From assembly GCF_900102615.1 (NCBI RefSeq), contig NZ_FMYV01000008.1, positions 1 through 64,000 of the forward strand: a DNA stretch of 64,000 bases, read 5' to 3'. The position numbers were made by a program, and so were the translations under genes. A model generated the notes under the pieces. It was given only the letters and a program-made list of their open reading frames with translations, did no database searches and was not told the DNA's origin. Below are positions 34,205 through 46,996 of the stretch, one piece after another. The DNA comes from Geotoga petraea (GTDB lineage Bacteria; Thermotogota; Thermotogae; Petrotogales; Petrotogaceae). The first letter of the stretch is position 1, and every line of letters begins with the position of its first letter.

Positions 34205-36040
34205 TTTTATGTATACGTATATTGGGTTTTTGATTGTTTTGTTTATTTTTTCTATTGTTTCTATTTCTGTGTCTTTTTCTTTTATTAGTACTATGTTTTT
34301 CTGGATCAGGTTTTTGTATAAAAGGTATTCTGAGCTTTCTATTGAATTAAATCTTACGATGAATTTTTCTTTTTGTTTGTCTTCTTCAAACTGTTTTATT
34401 TTTTCTGCGTATGGTTTGTTTTCTGTTGTGTCTGTGAACTCTATTTCTGGATCTATTGTTTTTATTATGGAATGAACTTTTTTTGAATGGTTGTTTAGGT
34501 TGTTTTGGGTTTCTATTATTCCGATTTTTTTGTTTTGTGTTTCGTATATTATGTTCACTATTTTTTCGAGGTCTTTTTCTGATTTTATGGTTGTTTCTGG
34601 TATTTTGAACAATGTTTCAAATTCGTGTATGTCTTTTATTTTGTTGTCGGATGATTCTTTTACAAACACTCCCAATATTCCAAGGAATATCCCAAGTACT
34701 CCGCCTATTGCGAGGATGAGTTTTTTGTTTGGGGCTATTGGGTTTTCTGGGACGTAGCTTGCAGTTATTATGTTGAAATTGCTTTCGTACAATGATTTTT
34801 TTAAGTTTTCTTGTTCAAGTGTGTTTAGTATTGTGTTGTATTTGACTTCCAATATTTTTTGTTCTTTTTGTAAAAGGAAGTATTTGTACATTATAGGAGA
34901 TCTACTCGCTATTTCTTGGTCTACCAGTTCAAGCATTCTGTTTGTTACCTGTTCTGTGATGTCAAAGAGTTCTAACTGTGTTTTTGTTTGGATGTATTCG
35001 TTGAATTTTTCTCTGTCTATGGTGGCTAAAAAGTTCATATCACTCGATAATATGTTTTGCATTTCTTCTTGAAGTTGTTGTTGTTGGACTTGAATAGTCG
35101 AGCTCAACTCTCTTATTTGTGGTGAGTTTGGTTGGTTTAGTTTCAATGTTTCAAGTTTTATCTGATTTTGTATTATTTGATTTTTTATTGTTGTTATATT
35201 TGAATTTGATGAGTTTAACAGTATGAATTCTTTCATTTGAGGATCCATTTCAAAGAGATTTTTTTCTATTGTCTCTTTTTTTATTTCTAAATTAGCTTTT
35301 TGTGATTCAAGCTGAATTTTTTGCATGTATGTATCTGCGTAATATTGGATCATTGGGTCTGTTTGTTCTGTGCTGGTTGTTATTTTGTTTTTTGTCTGAA
35401 AATCCAGTAGTTCTTTGTTTACTTGGTCGTATTGTCTTGAAACATCGTCAAATACATTTTGAAGTTGTGTTAGATATTTTTCAGTATCTTTAAAATAATT
35501 TTCTTTAACAAATTGTGTGTAATAATCGTATGTTAGTGACACTATTGAAGCGGCTTGTGTTGGGTCGCTACTTTCGTAAGATATACTGAGCATGCTTGTA
35601 TTTTCAACTGTTTCAATAGTTATTTTATCTTTTATTGATTTTATAAACCCTCTTTTGGTGTATTCTATTCCTCTTATTTTAGCAAGCCAGTTTTTGTTTT
35701 CTTCTGCTTTTTGTACCAAGTTTAATTCGTCTACCACTTTTCCTAAAACAGCATCTGATTTCATTTTTTGTATCTCGTTGTCTAACCCTGTGTCTCCTGT
35801 TGAACTGCTAAGGCCCGCAAGCGCTGCAAGACCAGAAGCATCTCCAAAAGATATTGAAGAACCAGATGATTTTTTGTATTCGACTATTTGTTCTGCTTTG
35901 TAAGTTGGCGTTGCAAAAAAGAACAAATAAACTAAAGTTATTAAAACAGTTGTTATGAATATTCCAACAAACAACCATTTTCTTCTTTTAAAAATCCTTA
36001 TTATGTCTGAAAAAGTTAATTCCATTTCTTGGTTTTCCAT
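34202..36040 (-). CDS. Wzz/GumC-like chain-length protein with degenerate kinase-like tail, copy 2
   Basis: Paralogue of the protein at 29992-31836 with the same plan. The N-terminus MENQEMELTFSDIIRIFKRRKW is almost identical over 22 residues. TM1, a long helical periplasmic region and TM2 (ILAIGGVLGIFLGILGVF) follow. A C-terminal domain has KIGIIETQNNLNNHSKK where a kinase Walker A would be and lacks GK(S/T). DNA around TM2 is far more alike between copies than the rest. ATG at 36040 has GGAGG at 6 bases; the GTG at 36046 overlaps it. It shares a long divergent promoter region with the first lipoprotein gene. Confidence 0.87.
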   Translation of the reverse strand: MENQEMELTFSDIIRIFKRRKWLFVGIFITTVLITLVYLFFFATPTYKAEQIVEYKKSSGSSISFGDASGLAALAGLSSSTGDTGLDNEIQKMKSDAVLGKVVDELNLVQKAEENKNWLAKIRGIEYTKRGFIKSIKDKITIETVENTSMLSISYESSDPTQAASIVSLTYDYYTQFVKENYFKDTEKYLTQLQNVFDDVSRQYDQVNKELLDFQTKNKITTSTEQTDPMIQYYADTYMQKIQLESQKANLEIKKETIEKNLFEMDPQMKEFILLNSSNSNITTIKNQIIQNQIKLETLKLNQPNSPQIRELSSTIQVQQQQLQEEMQNILSSDMNFLATIDREKFNEYIQTKTQLELFDITEQVTNRMLELVDQEIASRSPIMYKYFLLQKEQKILEVKYNTILNTLEQENLKKSLYESNFNIITASYVPENPIAPNKKLILAIGGVLGIFLGILGVFVKESSDNKIKDIHEFETLFKIPETTIKSEKDLEKIVNIIYETQNKKIGIIETQNNLNNHSKKVHSIIKTIDPEIEFTDTTENKPYAEKIKQFEEDKQKEKFIVRFNSIESSEYLLYKNLIQKNIVLIKEKDTEIETIEKINKTIKNPIYVYIK

Positions 36041-36364
36041 TTTCACCCTCCGATAATAAAAAAAATAAAATTAAAAATAATATTAGTGTGTACGTTCTTT
36101 GAGTCAATTATAGCATATATAAAGTAATCCAAGTTAATGCCACTTTATGTTTTATTAAATTCTTATATCACCTGATCAATTAATTTTTCATTTGCATTTT
36201 TGATTGTATATAATTAATTAATCAAACGTTCGATTAATTAATTTATTACTATAATATATTTATTTTTTAAATTAATTGGTTAATCTTTATTTTATTTTAT
36301 ATCATAAATTAAAATTATGGTATAATTTTTTTAATGGAATCTAATTTTTGGGGAGGTTTTTTTT
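36041..36364. promoter_or_regulatory. Divergent regulatory region with a 32-base palindrome
   Basis: Non-coding DNA between wzz copy 2 and the first lipoprotein. It holds the left copy of a 41-base direct repeat (36166-36206). A 32-base near-perfect palindrome (36212-36243) is centred on AACGTT with arms AATTAATTAATC / GATTAATTAATT and one mismatched pair. A TATAAT box lies at 36321-36326 for the rightward gene, and GGGGAGG at 36351-36357 is its ribosome site. The palindrome has the size of a dimeric repressor operator. Confidence 0.65.
36166..36206 (+). repeat. 41-base direct repeat, left copy
   Basis: Differs at two positions from 43302-43342. The two copies bracket the pair of lipoprotein genes. 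The copy begins TATCACCTGATCAATTAATT and ends TTTTTGATTG. Confidence 0.85.
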
Positions 36365-39300
36365 ATGAAAAAATTATTATTTGTTTTTTCATTGATTTTA
36401 GTATCGTTATTGCTTGTTTCATGTTTTCCTGGACAAGAGCAAGATGAAACGATCAATTTAACTATTCAACCAGATTCGAGCTCTTTTATTTCAGAATATG
36501 ACGGTCACACGGTTAATTGGAATAAGATTGAATATTCCCTTTTTTATAATGGAAACTTTTTAAAAGAAGGGGACCTAACTGTTAACGAAATCTCTGGACC
36601 TTTTGTTTTTAGCAATTTGGTTTCAGGGAATTATGAAGTTAATATTAGAGTTATTAACGATGGATTTGTAATAGCTAAAATACAAAAATCATTTAATTTA
36701 ACAAAAGATAATAATACATTTAACGCTAGTTATGAAATGATGGATAGTAATTTAGAAATTGAAGTTACAGACAATAGATCAGATAAATCTTTGGATGTTA
36801 CTCATAATATTATAATTAGTAATGAAAGTGGTATTATTGCAGAAGATTCTATCACTAATGAGGCAACATCAAATTTAGTTTTTAACCCTGGTTTATATAC
36901 TTTAACAATTAATCAAATAACCACTGAAAATGATACAACTATATCTGCAACAACAGTTGTAGAAAAATCCAATTTTTATTCTCCTGGTTATAAATATGTT
37001 TCCACTTTGGAAATTACAGATGATTCAGTGGATTTATCTGACCCTGAGACCCCAGTTGACCCAGAAGACCCTGATGATTATGATGTTGATTTATCTTTTG
37101 ACATTTCTGATGCAGTTGCAATTGCTTCTAATAGCGAAGAAGAGTCAACAAATAGCCTCAACAGAAGCAGATATAGTATCCCAGATAACTATGGAAAAGT
37201 TTTAACTCTAAAAGATTTAAAAACAAAAAGCAGTAGTTCAAATAAACTTGTAAAAATTTTGACAGATGGCTCTATTGAATCAATAATGAATCTCCCAGAA
37301 GGGTATAACCCTCCTGAAATAGCTTATGTTTCAACAGAAGAAGACGGGAGTGTTTATATAATCTTTAGAAACTTTTTAAGTTTTAACAATGGAGATAGAA
37401 GATTTACTGCACAATTTATAAGAGTTTTCCCAGATAACGAGTTTCAAGTTTTATGGCCTTTAGATCCTTTCATTAATGATCCTTGGAATGAAGGAAATAT
37501 TGAGGTTAGAAATGATTATTACCAAGAAGGTGAATCAGTTTTAAAGGCAGATAATGGTTATATATATTTCAAAACTAATAATTGGAAAAATGATGGAGAA
37601 AAGAATAATATTTACGAATATAGGCCCAATCAAAATAACACTCCAGAATTAGTTACTCCTGATTACAAGTTAAGAATAAGAAGATTCAAAGCGGATGTTG
37701 ATGGAAACATTTATATTGAATTTTCAATGGGAGGAAACTCACAATTCAAAGTCTATAAAGACGGAACATACTATGAAAGCAATATTTATTATTCAAATAC
37801 TGATTATGCTAATAACATTCAAACTTTTATTCCACAAAGGGAAAAATCTGGAATAGTTGCAAACGGAAGCGATATAAGAGGTAAAAACGGAATAGTTAGA
37901 ATAGACATTGAAACAGACAATTATGAAAAAGATTTTGACTTCATTTCTGTTTTTAACAATAATCATAATACTGATTATAGAAAGTACGAAAATAACGACA
38001 ACGATTATATTATAGAAGAAAAATCTAATGATTATTTAAGAAATTTAAATTCTCAATTCTCTTTTTATGAAGTTGATGATTCTTTTTATACAAATGATGC
38101 TTTGGATTTAGATAAAATAAATGCTTTTATCTCCAAATATTCAACAGATACTAATTTAGAAATTACAGCTAACGATATTGAAGATATAGAAAATTGGGAA
38201 AAAGTATTTTATGAATTTAGTGATTCAAAGGATGAAACAACTTTACGAAATAAAGAAATTATTTTAAAATATTTTTTTAATGATGATGAAGAAGTATATA
38301 ACAACATAAAATCATTATTAGATAAAACAACAATTTACGAAAATAAAGTGTTTTTTGATGAAAGTGATTCTTATAGAACCCCAGATTTTAGAAAATATGA
38401 ATGGAAAGATACTCTAAAAAATGAAGATGGTTCTTTAAATAAAGATTTTGTCGATTTTATTTTTAGAGATAGGCAATTTAAAGATGATGAAATAGAATAC
38501 CTTAAAAATTGGTCTCAATATCATACTTGGGATACTTACAATCAAGAAGATCCTTTATATGATTTTTATAAGAAAATATATGACAAAGATTACAGAAATA
38601 TAGTAGATGCTGCAAGAGATTGGAATGTTAGCTATGATTGGTTTTTTGATGAAAAATATATTCAAACTTTAAATTTATATCAATATGATTTTATTACAGA
38701 GTTGTTGGCAAGTGATGGGAACATCGATTTCTCAAAACTCGAAAAACTAGTTAGTTATTCTATGCCTAAATTCTCATTATCTCAAGAGAATAAAGATTTG
38801 TTAAATAGCTGGGATGGCTATTATTCTCAAGATATATTTACTTCAAATTATCTTGATTCTATGCATTTAGAAAAATTTTATGAATTTTATTCTGAAGATT
38901 TATTTACTATATTGAATGATATTAATTCTGCTAATGATCATAGTGTATTAACTCATAATGATACTTTATATGTTCCTGAATTTTATTATTTTGAATGGTC
39001 TGATTTTATGTATGATGACATGGGAAACTTAGATAGAGAGTTATTGAGTTATTTTTTAATGAATTTTGATGCTAATGCAGGTGTATCTAGAGATTCTACT
39101 CAACTATCTTATCAATTTACTACTCCTGAAGGAACTCATATAATTGTTGATTTAATAAAAAACAATGATTTAACCGATGAAGCCTACAATGCTTTTTTAA
39201 ATTGGAATAATTATTTACCAAGATATTATAGTTACAATGATTCTTATATTTACCCAGCTATAGATGATATATCTATTTATAAATACGCTCATTATTTATA

Positions 39301-41401
39301 TGAGTATGGTTCAAAAGAAGAAAAATTAGTAAACTTAACAGAAAATGTTTTAATTCCTATAACTGAAAAGAGTACTTCTACCACATATGAAATAAGGGAC
39401 GTATATTTAGATGATGCTGGAAATATAAAAACAAATACTATATTAAAGTTGTTGGAAAACCCTTATGAGGATTATACAGAGACTCAAATTAATCTTCTAA
39501 ATAATTGGGATGGTATTTTTCATAATGACTGGGAAAGTTTTGAAGAAACAAGCACAGAATATAAAACCCATTATATAGTCAATGAAATTTTAGAAAATAT
39601 AAATGAAATAAGTTTAGATTTTTTAACTAATGCTGAAGATAAAAATTTAAAATCTATGAACTATTATAGATTAAAATGGGACAGTAGTTTATTAAATGCT
39701 TCAGAAGAATTAGATGAAACTAAATTCAATAATTTTATAAGCTATTTTGATGGAATAATTGATTCTTCAAAATACTCTTTTGAAGAAGTTCAGAACTGGA
39801 ACATGTATTACAGAACAGATAATTCTTATGATGGAGAATACGAAGACCCTTATGGATTATTAAACTCTAATATGATAGAAAAATACAAACTATTCATTTC
39901 TCCTCTTAACAACAATATTCTTAAGAAAACTGAAAAAAATTATAAAACCTTTTATGTAAGAAAATTTGAATTTAAGGATAAATTCTATGATGATTTAGGA
40001 AATTTATCTGAAGAAAAATTAAATTATCTTTTAGACTTATATGATTTATACGGATTCACATATGATAGAACCGCCTTATTGGAAGAGTTTAAGAATTGGA
40101 ACGAATATTTTTATTATATTTATGATCGCTCTACTTATGAAAAAGAATTTTTGAACGATGAAATAAGCCATTTTTTCAAAAATATTAGATATGATAACAA
40201 TAATATAAAGGCAAATCTTATGGCAGAAATACCAAATGATTTGATTGATAGAATTTATTATAAAGTATTTACTCTTAAAGACAAATTTTTGAACGAAGAT
40301 ACCTCAGTTAATCAAGAGTTAGTTAATGAATATTTATCATATTTACCTTTAGAAATTTCTGAAGAAATGTTTAATGAAATATTCGGAAATACTGAATATA
40401 TTCTTCCAAACTATTACGATGAATATACTGATTCTGATAACGACTATATAAAAGAAAAATATGATACTTTTTCTAAATACTATTCAGATTATTCTTCAGA
40501 ATTGTTGTATAACTTGAGTAAAAATATTACAAATTTAAACTCTAAATCGTTTGGATTATTTTCAAAGTATTCATCACTAAATACTTGGAGTATGAATATT
40601 TATGAATTTGACTGGAACCCAGATTACTTAAATGCAGATGACACAATAAACAAAGAAAAGTTTACCAAACATTTCAACGATTACTTTATAGATGGTTTTA
40701 ATTATATTGAAGAAGAAAAGATATTCGAAAATCTAAATAACTGGGATGGAATGATATATCGTATAGATAATAATAACCAAAATAATCCATTTTACAAAAA
40801 TAATGTCGAACCAAAATTTATTTATGATTTTGCTGTAGAATATACTAATTTTATAAACAATTATTTTGATGGAATTTTGATTAGCGATTGGTTACGAGAT
40901 AATGTTGGAAATTCTTATATTAGTTTTTATAATATTAAGGAGCTTTTTTATGATAGCAATGATAATTTATACGCTATGTACAGTAACACTTGGGGAGATA
41001 GTTTAGATGGACTATCAATTTTCAAATTAATGAATTCAAATTCTGATAAAGATTTGGATTATTTAACAATAGAACATACAGAATATGCTCCATCTAACGT
41101 CGAAATAAAAGGAGATTATATTTACTACATCCATTCAGAAAAAAAAGATCAAAGTACTTCCTATAAAAAAATTGCCAGATTACATTTAACCACTAAAGAA
41201 ACAGATAATTTGTTGGATATTTCTGGAATGCCAAAATTAGATATTTATGATTATGACGTGACTTCAGATAACTCAACTATGTTTTTGAGTGCCATTGATT
41301 GGAGCAAGATTGAAGATGTAGTTATAAAAGTTGACTTAGTCAATGGAACATTCACAAAAATACCATCTAATATGAAATTAGATTCAATAAAAGTATTTTA
41401 A
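36365..41401 (+). CDS. Giant lipoprotein with internal repeats
   Basis: A 1678-residue lipoprotein. A signal peptide ends in the lipobox LLVSC (lipidated Cys at about residue 20). Residues about 30-225 look like beta-sandwich modules, followed by an acidic Pro-rich linker (PVDPEDPDDYDVD). The region from about 240 to 540 and the last 170 residues resemble beta-propeller blades and align with the next gene. Between them, about 600-1500, are seven or more degenerate repeats of about 80-140 residues. Each has a (Y/F)-x-W/L-K-D opening, a DG/E-x-x-N-x-E-x-(L/F) middle and a closing N-W-(N/D)-x-Y/W. No enzyme motif is recognised. Surface-exposed role is inferred. Confidence 0.85.
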   Translation: MKKLLFVFSLILVSLLLVSCFPGQEQDETINLTIQPDSSSFISEYDGHTVNWNKIEYSLFYNGNFLKEGDLTVNEISGPFVFSNLVSGNYEVNIRVINDGFVIAKIQKSFNLTKDNNTFNASYEMMDSNLEIEVTDNRSDKSLDVTHNIIISNESGIIAEDSITNEATSNLVFNPGLYTLTINQITTENDTTISATTVVEKSNFYSPGYKYVSTLEITDDSVDLSDPETPVDPEDPDDYDVDLSFDISDAVAIASNSEEESTNSLNRSRYSIPDNYGKVLTLKDLKTKSSSSNKLVKILTDGSIESIMNLPEGYNPPEIAYVSTEEDGSVYIIFRNFLSFNNGDRRFTAQFIRVFPDNEFQVLWPLDPFINDPWNEGNIEVRNDYYQEGESVLKADNGYIYFKTNNWKNDGEKNNIYEYRPNQNNTPELVTPDYKLRIRRFKADVDGNIYIEFSMGGNSQFKVYKDGTYYESNIYYSNTDYANNIQTFIPQREKSGIVANGSDIRGKNGIVRIDIETDNYEKDFDFISVFNNNHNTDYRKYENNDNDYIIEEKSNDYLRNLNSQFSFYEVDDSFYTNDALDLDKINAFISKYSTDTNLEITANDIEDIENWEKVFYEFSDSKDETTLRNKEIILKYFFNDDEEVYNNIKSLLDKTTIYENKVFFDESDSYRTPDFRKYEWKDTLKNEDGSLNKDFVDFIFRDRQFKDDEIEYLKNWSQYHTWDTYNQEDPLYDFYKKIYDKDYRNIVDAARDWNVSYDWFFDEKYIQTLNLYQYDFITELLASDGNIDFSKLEKLVSYSMPKFSLSQENKDLLNSWDGYYSQDIFTSNYLDSMHLEKFYEFYSEDLFTILNDINSANDHSVLTHNDTLYVPEFYYFEWSDFMYDDMGNLDRELLSYFLMNFDANAGVSRDSTQLSYQFTTPEGTHIIVDLIKNNDLTDEAYNAFLNWNNYLPRYYSYNDSYIYPAIDDISIYKYAHYLYEYGSKEEKLVNLTENVLIPITEKSTSTTYEIRDVYLDDAGNIKTNTILKLLENPYEDYTETQINLLNNWDGIFHNDWESFEETSTEYKTHYIVNEILENINEISLDFLTNAEDKNLKSMNYYRLKWDSSLLNASEELDETKFNNFISYFDGIIDSSKYSFEEVQNWNMYYRTDNSYDGEYEDPYGLLNSNMIEKYKLFISPLNNNILKKTEKNYKTFYVRKFEFKDKFYDDLGNLSEEKLNYLLDLYDLYGFTYDRTALLEEFKNWNEYFYYIYDRSTYEKEFLNDEISHFFKNIRYDNNNIKANLMAEIPNDLIDRIYYKVFTLKDKFLNEDTSVNQELVNEYLSYLPLEISEEMFNEIFGNTEYILPNYYDEYTDSDNDYIKEKYDTFSKYYSDYSSELLYNLSKNITNLNSKSFGLFSKYSSLNTWSMNIYEFDWNPDYLNADDTINKEKFTKHFNDYFIDGFNYIEEEKIFENLNNWDGMIYRIDNNNQNNPFYKNNVEPKFIYDFAVEYTNFINNYFDGILISDWLRDNVGNSYISFYNIKELFYDSNDNLYAMYSNTWGDSLDGLSIFKLMNSNSDKDLDYLTIEHTEYAPSNVEIKGDYIYYIHSEKKDQSTSYKKIARLHLTTKETDNLLDISGMPKLDIYDYDVTSDNSTMFLSAIDWSKIEDVVIKVDLVNGTFTKIPSNMKLDSIKVF

Positions 41402-41403
41402 AT

Positions 41404-41438
41404 CAAACAGACAGCTATTTTTTAGCTGTCTGTTTTTA
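41404..41438 (+). terminator. Terminator between the two lipoprotein genes
   Basis: AACAGACAGCTA (about 41405-41417) pairs with TAGCTGTCTGTT (about 41423-41434), followed by T residues. Confidence 0.85.
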
Positions 41439-41462
41439 TATTAATTTTTGGGAGGTTTTTTT

Positions 41463-43295
41463 ATGAAAAAAATAATGTTTTTTATGGCTTTAATTTTATC
41501 GGTGATTTTCTTAGTATCTTGTGTTCCAAATGATTTAGAAAATAATATTCCAGATAACGAAGTTGTTCACAACACTCTTTTTGATATATCTGGAGCAGTT
41601 GCTATAACAACAAAAGGAGAAGTTGAAGAACAAACTCAACAAACTTATGAAACAAGGAATGGAATTTATTTTACAAAAAACACCTCTTCTAATGTTATTT
41701 ACAAAATAACTGATGAAGGAAGCTTGACCAGTATTCTCAACGTAGATGAAGAAATAGATTTGCCAAATATAGCGTTTATTTCTGTTGGAGATGACGACAG
41801 TTTGTACATAGCTTTTGAAAGTATGTTTGCATACAACAACGGAGATAGAACTATTAACATGCAATTTGTCAGAGTCTTTCAGGATAATAGTTATAGTGTA
41901 ATTTGGCCAATAGATTTTAGCAATTTTGAATATGACCAAGGATTATTAGACATGTGGAGTTGGGAATGGGGAAATAGAGAGCCAATAATAAAGAAAAATG
42001 GAAATATTTATTTCAAGGTTGCCTACAACGGGAAACACAACATTTATAAATATAATATAGAAGAAAATAATCAATCAGAACTTTTGACTCCAAATTTTGC
42101 CGTTAGTATAGATAAATTTGATACTGACACAAAAGATAGGGTCTATATTAAAGGAACGTCTCAAAAGGAATCAGGTGAAAGTGCTAGCTTTTTAAGAGTT
42201 ACCAATGAATCAGGTAGTTTTTATCCAAATGCTATCTATTATAATTCCACTAATTCAAAATACCTTTACGATTTTGTAGTTGATCCTGTTAATGATTTGC
42301 TTTATATGATTGGTAATAACCTTAACTCTTCTTTAGATGATAATAGTGATGGAATTATGAAAGTAGATATAAATGATGGAGATTTTATTTATAGCAATAT
42401 TTCTCCCGACTTCGATGCTAATAATATATCTATTGCTGATGGTGGAGATAATACTGATTTTACTCTGTTTACTTATGGCGATATCACTCTCATTCCTGAT
42501 TCTACTGAAGATACAAAAAGTCTTTATTTAGAAGGTTATGCGTGGAAAGATATTGTCACAGGTGATGACGGAGTGCCTATAAAAGAAAAAGTTCTTGAGA
42601 GAATAAGAGGCCTGTACTCTTCAGAGCCTGAGTTTATTTCTGAAGAAAAATGGGAAGAACTTAGAGATTTAGATCTTTCAACCATTACACAAGATCTGGT
42701 TTCTGAAGAAGGTAGTAGAGAGTTTCTTAACAAATATATTTCTGGCACTTTATTTAAAGATTGGGATAGAGAACATTGGGCTGAACTAGGTTATGGTTAT
42801 TTTGATTATAACAAGGTTGAGGACCTTTATGTTAATGAAGAAGGCGATGTTTTTAGCCTTGGTATTTATTCTCAAAGAATAGAAGGTACTCTATATAATC
42901 ATCCTCGTTTAGTAAAAATAATTGATAATGGAAGTAAATTAGACCTTAAAACATTAGATACTAACAGAATGCTTAACTATCCAACTCAATTTAAATACAA
43001 AGATGAGAAAGTTTTTTTCTCTTATAGCGAAAAGACTCAAATGGATATTATGGAATCAAACTTACAGTCTATAGCAAGTTTGGATCTATTCACTGGTGAA
43101 GAAAATGTTTATGATATATTTAATAAAGGTGTTGAAATTTACGATTATGATGTAACTGATGATGGCAAGTATATCTATATCACTGGTTATATGTGGGATG
43201 AGAGTAAAAAAGGTGTTATTAAGTACAATACTTCTACAAATACCTATCACAGTTTACCTTTTGTAGAATCACTTAATTCTATTAAAGTTTTCTAA
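41463..43295 (+). CDS. Lipoprotein paralogous to the giant lipoprotein, with one repeat
   Basis: A lipoprotein of about 610 residues. The signal peptide ends in FLVSC (lipobox). The mature part starts FDISGAVAITTKG and closely follows the giant lipoprotein from its residue 240: AFISVGDDDSLYIAFE, NNGDR, QFVRVF and WPID all recur. The C-termini also match (YDYDVT to SIKVF). In place of the large repeat region it has a single related unit, LEGYAWKDIVTGDDGVPIKE. ATG at 41463 follows GGGAGG; the in-frame TTG at 41448 lies within that site. Function unknown; propeller-like fold inferred. Confidence 0.85.
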   Translation: MKKIMFFMALILSVIFLVSCVPNDLENNIPDNEVVHNTLFDISGAVAITTKGEVEEQTQQTYETRNGIYFTKNTSSNVIYKITDEGSLTSILNVDEEIDLPNIAFISVGDDDSLYIAFESMFAYNNGDRTINMQFVRVFQDNSYSVIWPIDFSNFEYDQGLLDMWSWEWGNREPIIKKNGNIYFKVAYNGKHNIYKYNIEENNQSELLTPNFAVSIDKFDTDTKDRVYIKGTSQKESGESASFLRVTNESGSFYPNAIYYNSTNSKYLYDFVVDPVNDLLYMIGNNLNSSLDDNSDGIMKVDINDGDFIYSNISPDFDANNISIADGGDNTDFTLFTYGDITLIPDSTEDTKSLYLEGYAWKDIVTGDDGVPIKEKVLERIRGLYSSEPEFISEEKWEELRDLDLSTITQDLVSEEGSREFLNKYISGTLFKDWDREHWAELGYGYFDYNKVEDLYVNEEGDVFSLGIYSQRIEGTLYNHPRLVKIIDNGSKLDLKTLDTNRMLNYPTQFKYKDEKVFFSYSEKTQMDIMESNLQSIASLDLFTGEENVYDIFNKGVEIYDYDVTDDGKYIYITGYMWDESKKGVIKYNTSTNTYHSLPFVESLNSIKVF

Positions 43296-43301
43296 TTAAC
43301 C

Positions 43302-43342
43302 TATCACTTGATCAATTAATTTTTCATTTGGATTTTTGATTG
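43302..43342 (+). repeat. 41-base direct repeat, right copy
   Basis: Matches 36166-36206 with two differences. It begins 7 bases after the stop of the second lipoprotein. A second ATCAAGTGAT in inverted orientation lies at 43366-43375. Confidence 0.85.
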
Positions 43343-43423
43343 GAGTTTACAATGTTAATTAACCTATCAAGTGATTATATATTAAATTTTTGTAATAATT
43401 GTTTATTAATTAATTTTTCATGT

Positions 43424-43548
43424 TATAATATGTGTGTAGTTAACCCCTACATAAGAAGGTTTTTTAATCTTCTTGTATCACTCGAAACTTAGCAAACCCT
43501 TATAAACTTTTTGACGGATTTTTTGCCCGAAAAATCCGTCACTTTTTT
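43424..43548 (+). ncRNA. Candidate small RNA of about 110 bases with its own promoter and terminator
   Basis: An extended -10 box TGTTATAAT (TATAAT at 43424-43429) is followed by about 110 bases with no start codon plus ribosome site. The transcript would contain a hairpin AAGAAG/CTTCTT (43453-43474) and end at a strong terminator (43513-43548). No known RNA family is recognised. It could instead be the end of a read-through transcript from the lipoprotein genes. Confidence 0.4.
43513..43548 (+). terminator. Strong Rho-independent terminator
   Basis: GACGGATTTTT (43513-43523) pairs perfectly with AAAAATCCGTC (43530-43540) around TGCCCG, followed by AC and six T residues. Confidence 0.88.
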
Positions 43549-43563
43549 ATTTTTATGCATTTT

Positions 43564-46996
<3,433 letters not shown>

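Noticed and set aside
43445-43480. tRNA-like or known riboswitch fold
   Set aside because: Only one short hairpin plus a terminator; no cloverleaf, no CCA-type acceptor, no known aptamer pattern.
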